DNA of 64,000 bases from an uncultured candidate division Zixibacteria bacterium (GTDB taxonomy: Bacteria; Zixibacteria; MSB-5A5; GN15; PGXB01). Shown piece by piece: positions 58,419 through 64,000 of this stretch (position 1 is the first letter of the stretch; each line of letters opens with the position of its first letter). Position numbers and translations under genes: made by a program. The stretch spans positions 62,001 through 126,000 of the forward strand of contig CALAMC010000047.1 in NCBI GenBank assembly GCA_937925655.1, given 5' to 3'. The notes beneath the pieces were generated by a model, which searched no databases, had not been told where the DNA came from, and saw only the letters and a program-made list of their open reading frames with translations.

Positions 58419-60680
58419 TCACCACGGTATAACACAGCCCATCAGCGGTTCCGGCCCCTCACCATATAGAAAATCGATCAGGTATAAAATATCGATCAAA
58501 TTGAGTCCGCAGGATTGATCGACATCTCCGAGATTAGGGTCAACGGGTTCCGGGCCGCTTTCATATATCAACGATATCAAACCCAGAATATCCAGCAGGT
58601 TGACACTGCCGTCCCGATTGAAATCCCCCGGCATGAACGGCGGCGGATTAATGGTCATTGCAAACGGCTTCGTCTCATTTGATGCGGCGTTATTATAATC
58701 TTGAACCTTGACGTCAAAGCCAAAGTCGCCGCTTTGCTCGGGGTAACCGGAAATGACGCCCGTCAGCGAATCCAGCGTCAGGCCGATCGGAAGACTGCCG
58801 GTTACTATCGTAAACTTAAACTGCCCGCTGCCGCCTTTGGCGATAAATGCATGGCTATACGACTCGTAGGCCTGTCCGGTATCAATCAGCGTCGGTATAA
58901 AATGTACCTTCCATGTGTTTTCCGCCGCGTTCTTCAAAATCCAGTTGTCCGGATCAAGAGCAATGGACACCGGTTGTTCAAATGTCTCAATCGTATATAT
59001 GGTATCGCGCGTGTCGTTATAAATGACGAACGTATCTATTTCGGCCGAGGCGTACGAAACGACAAAATCGATCGGCATATCGAATACCAGAGGCAGGCTC
59101 GACTGGGCCTGGCGCAATCTCAAATACGTCACCCACTTCGCGGCCCCCGGGTCGTACTCGATGAATTTTTCATACACGTAATTGGGGCGATAGCGACCAT
59201 ACAGCCAGTCCTCGAAAAACGGAGTCAACTCCTTGCCCGAAACACTTTCGCACAGGTCGATAAAATACTCGCTGTTGGCCGAACCATACTGCGCCGAACT
59301 GCCGTAATACGTCTGCAAAATATCGAAAAAGGTGTCGTCCCCGACGACATGCCGCAGCATATGCAACAGCCAGGCACCTTTATCGTACACGACAACATTG
59401 AATATTTCACCCGTGCTGGTCGTGTCATAGACGTATATCGTCCGCGGTCCGGTGTAATTCATGCCGGCCATATAATCGTGATAGGCGGCCGTACCATTGA
59501 TGACCTCATAATACAGAGCCTCACAGTATGACGCGAAACCCTCATTAAGCCAGATGTCGTGCCATGACTCGCAGGTTATCATGTCTCCCCACCACTGATG
59601 CCCCAGCTCATGCACAATCGTCGGCACATAAAAGCCGAACCAAGTCCCGGTCATGGACGTGTTGGTTTGGTGTTCCATCCCGCCGCCCCACTCAAAATTG
59701 GTATGGCCGTATTTTTCATTAAGGAACGGATACTGACCGAACAGATTGGAAAATATGGCGATGGCATTCGGCGTGACATCATAGCTCACCAGCGATTGCG
59801 CCAGTTTATCTTGATATACGTGATGTACAATCTCCATCGAATCGGTCGGCGTATATTTATAATAATTCTTCCACACGGAATAATTGCTGACACCGATCGA
59901 AAACAGATAGGTCGCAATCGGATAGCGAACGCGGTAATTATAAGTCGCCGTGCCGTTGCCGTTATTAATTATTCCGATAAGCGTTCCATTCGACGAACAG
60001 TAGTACGAAATATCATTGGTAATATGAATATCCATGGAATCGGCTTTGTCATCGGGACGGTCCTTGCAGGGCCACCAGGTTCGGGCAAAATACGGCTCCG
60101 AAAGCGATGATACCACCGGCACCGTTCCTGTCCCGTCATTGCGATACGAAAACGCGAATGCCTGAAAACCGCCTTCAACCGGATGGCCGTGATAGACAAC
60201 ATTAAAAGAGATTTCTTCCCCGTTGTCATAAGCACGATCGAGTTCGACGGCAAGACGCATATCGGCATGGCTGAAATTCAATGTCCCCGAGGCATTATAC
60301 ACGGAATCGACCGTAAGCACGTGATCGAGGTCAATTTCCACCACATCAAGACCATCGACCGTGGACCTGTAAACATTTTTGACGTCGCCGTAAATCAGTT
60401 CCGAAGGAATATCGACCCGGATGGAAACGTCATAAAAAATGGCGTCGATCGAATACGGGTCGAAATCGGACTGACCCGATGATGCGGCGACCTGCCGCGC
60501 CGCCCGGCTCCGGTCGAGCTGATACGACTTAAGCTGACCGAGTATGGTATGAAACTCCGTAGGGCTAAGATCCCGTTCCGGGCCAATAATTTCCATAATA
60601 TCCCGGTTTGATGCCGCGGAAGTCACGACAAGCGACAAAAAAAGTATCAAGGCGGTTAAGCCGGTGATTTTGAAACGCAT
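58419..60680 (-). CDS. Secreted M1-family aminopeptidase with C-terminal dockerin-like doublet
   Basis: 753 aa from ATG 60680 (AAGGAAAGG upstream; the open frame to 60764 runs into the promoter and is rejected). Signal peptide MRFKITGLTALILFLSLVVTSAAS. M1 N-terminal beta domain (about 50-270), then the gluzincin active site HELGHQWWGD (HExxH at 357-361) with the third ligand in WLNEGFASYCE, and 'GAWLLHMLRHVVGDDTFFDIL'. A Greek-key/He_PIG-like domain (about 590-680: 'GSGQFKFTIVTGSLPIGLTLDSLTGVISGYPEQSG') precedes a dockerin pair: GDFNRDGSVNLLDILGLISLIY and GDVDQSCGLNLIDILYLIDFLY, with the Ca-binding D-x-N/D-x-D pattern. The dockerin tail probably anchors it on the surface or in a complex. Confidence 0.9.
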   Translation of the reverse strand: MRFKITGLTALILFLSLVVTSAASNRDIMEIIGPERDLSPTEFHTILGQLKSYQLDRSRAARQVAASSGQSDFDPYSIDAIFYDVSIRVDIPSELIYGDVKNVYRSTVDGLDVVEIDLDHVLTVDSVYNASGTLNFSHADMRLAVELDRAYDNGEEISFNVVYHGHPVEGGFQAFAFSYRNDGTGTVPVVSSLSEPYFARTWWPCKDRPDDKADSMDIHITNDISYYCSSNGTLIGIINNGNGTATYNYRVRYPIATYLFSIGVSNYSVWKNYYKYTPTDSMEIVHHVYQDKLAQSLVSYDVTPNAIAIFSNLFGQYPFLNEKYGHTNFEWGGGMEHQTNTSMTGTWFGFYVPTIVHELGHQWWGDMITCESWHDIWLNEGFASYCEALYYEVINGTAAYHDYMAGMNYTGPRTIYVYDTTSTGEIFNVVVYDKGAWLLHMLRHVVGDDTFFDILQTYYGSSAQYGSANSEYFIDLCESVSGKELTPFFEDWLYGRYRPNYVYEKFIEYDPGAAKWVTYLRLRQAQSSLPLVFDMPIDFVVSYASAEIDTFVIYNDTRDTIYTIETFEQPVSIALDPDNWILKNAAENTWKVHFIPTLIDTGQAYESYSHAFIAKGGSGQFKFTIVTGSLPIGLTLDSLTGVISGYPEQSGDFGFDVKVQDYNNAASNETKPFAMTINPPPFMPGDFNRDGSVNLLDILGLISLIYESGPEPVDPNLGDVDQSCGLNLIDILYLIDFLYGEGPEPLMGCVIPW

Positions 60681-60743
60681 GGCTGCCTTTCCTTCTTTGT
60701 TTATGGCGGTAAACGCAGGTAAACGGCCGGTCGGTACTATTTC

Positions 60744-60771
60744 AATATAACCCAGATTTCTCATGGGTCAA
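60744..60771 (-). promoter_or_regulatory. Promoter of the M1 peptidase gene
   Basis: On the minus strand TTGACC (60766-60771), a 16-nt spacer and TATATT (60744-60749), 63 nt before ATG 60680. It rules out translation starts upstream of about 60740. Confidence 0.65.
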
Positions 60772-60871
60772 GAGCTTATGGCAACCGCACCGGTTTTATC
60801 TTTAAGTCATACGACTGGCGAAATTTGTTTGTTTAATGTTTATTTCGGCCATTTTGGCCGATTTCCCCAAT

Positions 60872-60898
60872 AAAAAAGCCGCCCCGAAGGACGGCTTT
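60872..60898 (-). terminator. Intrinsic terminator of the repeat/dockerin protein gene
   Basis: AAAGCCG (60875-60881) pairs with CGGCTTT (60892-60898) around a GC-rich loop; the minus strand ends in TTTTTTA. It lies about 20 nt after the stop codon. Confidence 0.8.
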
Positions 60899-60916
60899 GC
60901 CAAAAATCTGTCAGGC

Positions 60917-63286
60917 TTAATAAGGATTACCGCACAGGGGGCTTCCCCCGAAATACAGGTAGTTGATAAGCTCCTGAATGTCCAGCAAATTGAAACGAAA
61001 ATCGCAATTGCAGTCGGCGACAATTTTCTCCGGCATGGGTTGATCCCAGGTGAAGTATATCCAGTTTATCATCCACAATAAATCGATCAGATTCAATACC
61101 CCGTCCCAATTGCAATCCCCATGCAATTTCCAGACGTTTAACGTAAAATTGATGTCGATGGGAACGTTATCGGCATATGGCGAATTGATCTGCCCGGTTC
61201 CGTAATAGGTTCCCAAAACCATTCCGTACCCGTTAGGCTCCATTTCCACAATCCAGGGATACCTTTGGTTGTTGGATGAATCGATATTATAGGTGATCCA
61301 GGACAGGTTTTCAACGAACTCCCATGTCAGGCAACCCGGATTGTAGTTATTAACATTCATATACCTCGGACGCGCCACATTGTTCTCCTGAACCGCCATT
61401 ACGAAATTGGTACCCGACACATAAACCGATGGAATCGTATCCGTGGGCATAATATTCATTTTAGCCGGAAGTTTATAAACGCTGTTCAATGCATTCTGGC
61501 AGTAAATCTCGACACTGTCTTCATACAGCCCGGCGTCATACCCATTGTATGAATATGAATAGGTGACTTGCGTTCCGTGCCCGCCGGTCATGGGGCTTAG
61601 ATTCAACCACTCCGGCTTATGAATGATTTCCCAATTAAAGTAATCACCCCCGGCGTTATAGACCGAGAAGAACAAGGGAGCATTCAATATGCCCATCCCT
61701 TGTGAACATTCATAATAGGCTCGGTAAAGAGAATCAACGCTTACAAATATCTCCGCCGCGTTTGAAACTATATGAAATTGAAATACGACCGGGATCGGTG
61801 AGTTGACGGCTTCATCCGAATAAACCCAGACCGTATCAAAAAAGTCTTCAGGCGGATCACCGTTGAGTATTTTAAACTCGACGTCAATTGTCTGCGGCAC
61901 CGAACCCGACATGGGCGTCATCGATAAAATTCTGGGCGAGTTTTCCGTCAACGTGTAATTCATGCTCCCCGCCCCGGCATTTAATATCGTGAACTGCCGA
62001 TTGGGCGGAAAAGCCGGTGGGACTTCGACAATTACAAATATGAAAGGCAAGTCAACTGCCAAAACGGGCAAATCCGAAGCGATTTCAAGCCGCACCACCG
62101 CATGGCGCGGATTATTGGTCGCCGCCGGATCGGAGACGACTATCGTATCATAATACATGCCGTACGGCAACCCCGTAATATCCACCGATAAAGTAATGTC
62201 ACCGCTGTTCACTCCCGAAGTCGGATAAATGTCAAGCCAGCTTGACGAATTGGTGGCTGTCCAATTCAGCGTCCCCGAACCGGTGTTGGCCACATGCAGA
62301 ATTTGATCGTCCGGGTTGGAGGAGTCGGCAATGGCGCTGAAATAAAATTGTGTCGGCGACAAACCTATGGTCGGCGGTGGATCGACCAGTACGAGTTTTA
62401 CCGGTACCCGCTGCGGGCTGTTGGTCGCCGCCGGAGCCGATATCACAATTGTATCAAGATATACCCCGGCCGTCAAGCCAAGCGTGTTAACCGATACCTG
62501 AACATTACTCGGAATGCCCGTTGCTGAACCGAATGAAGGGCTAAGATTCAGCCACGATGATGTCCAGGAAGCCGTCCAGTTAAGCGTCCCGGCACCGACA
62601 TTGCTCACCACCATGAATTTGGGCGAAGGCATCGCGCCGCCGACAACTCCCGAAAACGACAGGGAATCAACATTCAGACCGATTACCGGAGGAACACCGT
62701 CCGATATCATCCAGCAATACGGCCCGTTGAATTCCGGATACGAAGGAGGGAGCCAGAGCCAGTCATAAGTGGGATTGGAGTGCTTGATGGAATCGATACA
62801 TAAAGTCCCCGTCTGCGAAGAAATAGCTCCGATTTGAATCCTTATAAGATCCTGGTTGTCCGTCACCGGCCATGACGCCGGGGGCATGCCGGCACACGTA
62901 TGATTGACCGTATCCGGCAAATTGCCGTCCCAGCTGTTTAATAGCACCTGGTTCAGAACCGTCCAGTACTGATACAGGCCAAAGCCGTTTAATAATAGAA
63001 CGCTGCCGTCGCTCCCCAGAGCCGTCTGCCCGCCAATATCACGATAGGTAATATTGGTCAGTCCATCCGGGCTGTACAGCCTCCAGGTAGCGCTGTAACC
63101 GAGATTATTAGTGCCACTCGAATTCTGCATATAAATATCAATCGTGAAGTCTTCACCGACCTGTATAAACCCGGGCGCGATCTCCGGCTCGGCTTCGGCG
63201 TGTATAAAAATATTCGCCGCCTGGGCCAAACCGACAGTCGGCAGTGCCAGCATGGCCGCGATGATCAGAATAAGTCTACGTCCCAT
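60917..63286 (-). CDS. Large secreted repeat protein (five BACON-like domains) with C-terminal dockerin-like doublet
   Basis: 789 aa. Signal peptide MGRRLILIIAAMLALPTVGLA-QA. A first domain (about 25-200) with cohesin/TSP-like strands, then five beta-sandwich repeats of about 100 residues (about 200-700): the first two are almost alike ('NVGAGTLNWTASWTSSWLNLSP' ... 'VYLDTIVISAPAATNSPQRVPV' against 'NTGSGTLNWTATNSSSWLDIYP' ... 'MYYDTIVVSDPAATNNPRHAVV'), the other three are more diverged. The pattern resembles BACON domains of Bacteroidota. The end carries a dockerin pair, GDCNWDGVLNLIDLLWMINW and 'DCNCDFRFNLLDIQELINYLYFGGSP'. Likely an extracellular binding or structural protein; ligand unknown. 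Confidence 0.82.
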   Translation of the reverse strand: MGRRLILIIAAMLALPTVGLAQAANIFIHAEAEPEIAPGFIQVGEDFTIDIYMQNSSGTNNLGYSATWRLYSPDGLTNITYRDIGGQTALGSDGSVLLLNGFGLYQYWTVLNQVLLNSWDGNLPDTVNHTCAGMPPASWPVTDNQDLIRIQIGAISSQTGTLCIDSIKHSNPTYDWLWLPPSYPEFNGPYCWMISDGVPPVIGLNVDSLSFSGVVGGAMPSPKFMVVSNVGAGTLNWTASWTSSWLNLSPSFGSATGIPSNVQVSVNTLGLTAGVYLDTIVISAPAATNSPQRVPVKLVLVDPPPTIGLSPTQFYFSAIADSSNPDDQILHVANTGSGTLNWTATNSSSWLDIYPTSGVNSGDITLSVDITGLPYGMYYDTIVVSDPAATNNPRHAVVRLEIASDLPVLAVDLPFIFVIVEVPPAFPPNRQFTILNAGAGSMNYTLTENSPRILSMTPMSGSVPQTIDVEFKILNGDPPEDFFDTVWVYSDEAVNSPIPVVFQFHIVSNAAEIFVSVDSLYRAYYECSQGMGILNAPLFFSVYNAGGDYFNWEIIHKPEWLNLSPMTGGHGTQVTYSYSYNGYDAGLYEDSVEIYCQNALNSVYKLPAKMNIMPTDTIPSVYVSGTNFVMAVQENNVARPRYMNVNNYNPGCLTWEFVENLSWITYNIDSSNNQRYPWIVEMEPNGYGMVLGTYYGTGQINSPYADNVPIDINFTLNVWKLHGDCNWDGVLNLIDLLWMINWIYFTWDQPMPEKIVADCNCDFRFNLLDIQELINYLYFGGSPLCGNPY

Positions 63287-63325
63287 GTAATACCCCTATC
63301 CTGTTATGAAAGTATTTATTTGTCG

Positions 63326-63356
63326 ATTATATGTCATTTAACGGCGTGAATCCCAA
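63326..63356 (-). promoter_or_regulatory. Possible promoter of the repeat/dockerin protein gene
   Basis: On the minus strand a perfect -10 TATAAT (63326-63331), 39 nt before the start codon; the best -35 (TTGGGA, 63351-63356) is weak and at 19 nt, long. Confidence 0.35.
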
Positions 63357-63734
63357 ATTATCGCTTCGCCTGCAATAACCCCCCTCGGACGGCAGGCAGG
63401 TATTATTGGCGACCGGTGCCGCTTCGGTCACCCATGAAATGTAAAGCAGGGCTTTGTATTAAAGTCTTACCCTTCGAACACATGACTCACCCTGCAAAAT
63501 ACGGGTCAGTAAATGAAACATGAAAGAACATCAAGGACTTCCCGTAATTCCTCACTCCTTCAATATAAGCCTGCCGGCGAAAAACTGTCAAGCTAAATTT
63601 GAGATAGACTAATCGATGATATCACTCATAATTGTGATGATAGAATGATGCATTAGTATAATTGCTGAAATACTATCCGGATAATTCGTTCTGCCGCTTT
63701 TAATAATCGGCGAAAAATCCCACAACCATATGCC
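63357..63734. other. Intergenic, no gene seen
   Basis: About 380 nt between the repeat-protein promoter and lon. I see no coding frame and no RNA gene. A weak inverted repeat ATCAC/GTGAT lies near 63620-63640. No terminator with a T-run is clear after lon on the minus strand. Confidence 0.4.
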
Positions 63735-64000
63735 CTACTTATGCTTCTTGCGACCCTTTGCCGCGATTTTGCGAGCCGGGGGATTTTTCTTGCGATTCTT
63801 GACCTTTTCGATTTCTGCCGCAAACATCTTTTCCAGAGTATAGCTTGACGGGACAAAATCGAGCAAAGCCTGTTCGAATAACTGATCCACTTTATCTATA
63901 AAAATAAACCTCGTCTTCTTTAATACGTCCGGCGGAAGGTCTTTCAAATCCTTGGCATTTTCAGTGGGCAATAAAACCGTCCTGATACCGGCCCGATACG
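63735..64000 (-). CDS. lon: ATP-dependent protease Lon, C-terminal end (cut by window edge)
   Basis: 88 codons to the stop at 63735. The start of the visible part, YRAGIRTVLLPTENAKDLKDLP, is the characteristic end of the Lon proteolytic domain (R-A-G-I-x-T-V-[IL]-[IL]-P-x-x-N-x-x-D-L). It continues 'DVLKKTRFIFIDKVDQLFEQALL', matching the last helix of Lon. After that there is a basic tail (about 35 residues, RKKNPPARKIAAKGRKKHK) that is longer and more lysine-rich than usual. Catalytic Ser/Lys and the AAA domain lie outside the window. Confidence 0.88.
   Translation of the reverse strand, partial: YRAGIRTVLLPTENAKDLKDLPPDVLKKTRFIFIDKVDQLFEQALLDFVPSSYTLEKMFAAEIEKVKNRKKNPPARKIAAKGRKKHK

Noticed and set aside
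1..64000. CRISPR arrays, insertion sequences, prophage genes, tRNA or rRNA genes
   Set aside because: Looked for regular direct repeats, transposase or phage domains and cloverleaf patterns in the intergenic regions; none found by eye.

Overview
The window (about 50% GC) looks like the chromosome of a Gram-negative, at least facultatively anaerobic bacterium of the FCB superphylum; candidate phylum Zixibacteria or a close relative fits best. The grounds are: a C-terminal sorting tail of the type IX secretion type with an NYPNPFNP motif; dockerin-like doublets ending in 'GPEP' on secreted proteins; an Mla lipid transport operon, an MsbA exporter and three heptosyltransferase-family genes, all implying an outer membrane; and pyruvate:ferredoxin oxidoreductase, phosphotransacetylase and ATP-type PEP carboxykinase. 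The lineage is an inference from protein style; there is no rRNA or tRNA gene here to confirm it. I see no prophage, insertion sequence, CRISPR array or other mobile element.

Layout. 1-1782 (minus): mlaE-mlaF-mlaD phospholipid transport operon, cut at the left edge, with a clear promoter. 1890-2906 (plus): a PP-loop tRNA-thiolation-like ATPase. 2911-3068 (minus): an unexplained 40-codon reading frame or small RNA ending on a strong terminator. 3321-4127 (minus): a cohesin-like secreted protein. 4652-8785 (plus): an OPT-family transporter and a GT39-TPR fusion. 8792-26736 (minus): a long run with a degenerate-receiver GGDEF protein, XerD, ComF, a zinc-ribbon TPR protein, a GT-C membrane glycosyltransferase, Rel, an LPS-core-like cluster (GT2, three tandem GT9, MsbA), a lipoprotein, an M50 protease, glutamate dehydrogenase, alkyladenine DNA glycosylase, a PHP phosphatase and a metallo-beta-lactamase-fold hydrolase.

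26889-35139 (plus): prfB with its programmed frameshift, then central carbon genes (pta, aminotransferase, pckA, an FmdB zinc ribbon, a GlcD-like oxidase, a eukaryotic-type citrate synthase). 35190-39181 (minus): two membrane histidine kinases without a response regulator beside them. 39313-39643 holds a long hairpin, a palindrome and a small ORF. 39644-43936 (minus): thioredoxin reductase, corrinoid adenosyltransferase and a fused FAD/Fe-S D-lactate-dehydrogenase-like protein. 44168-50993 (plus): an Rrf2 regulator, dCTP deaminase, pyruvate:ferredoxin oxidoreductase, a beta-barrel-like protein and a TolB-like propeller. 51038-63286 (minus): leucyl aminopeptidase, the operon miaB / degenerate kinase-receiver / HDOD, an M1 peptidase with a dockerin and a repeat protein with a dockerin. 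63735-64000 (minus): the C-terminal end of Lon.

Together, the carbon genes describe interconversion of pyruvate, acetyl-CoA, acetyl phosphate, oxaloacetate, aspartate and PEP with citrate synthase as entry to the TCA cycle. The glycosyltransferase cluster and MsbA build and export lipid A-core, and the mla genes maintain the outer membrane. The most unusual items are the signalling pair at 52667-56933, in which one protein has lost both phosphorylation residues (His to Asn, Asp to Glu) while its HDOD neighbour carries a kinase-like dimerisation helix that keeps its His, and the unexplained elements at 2911-3068 and 39313-39597.
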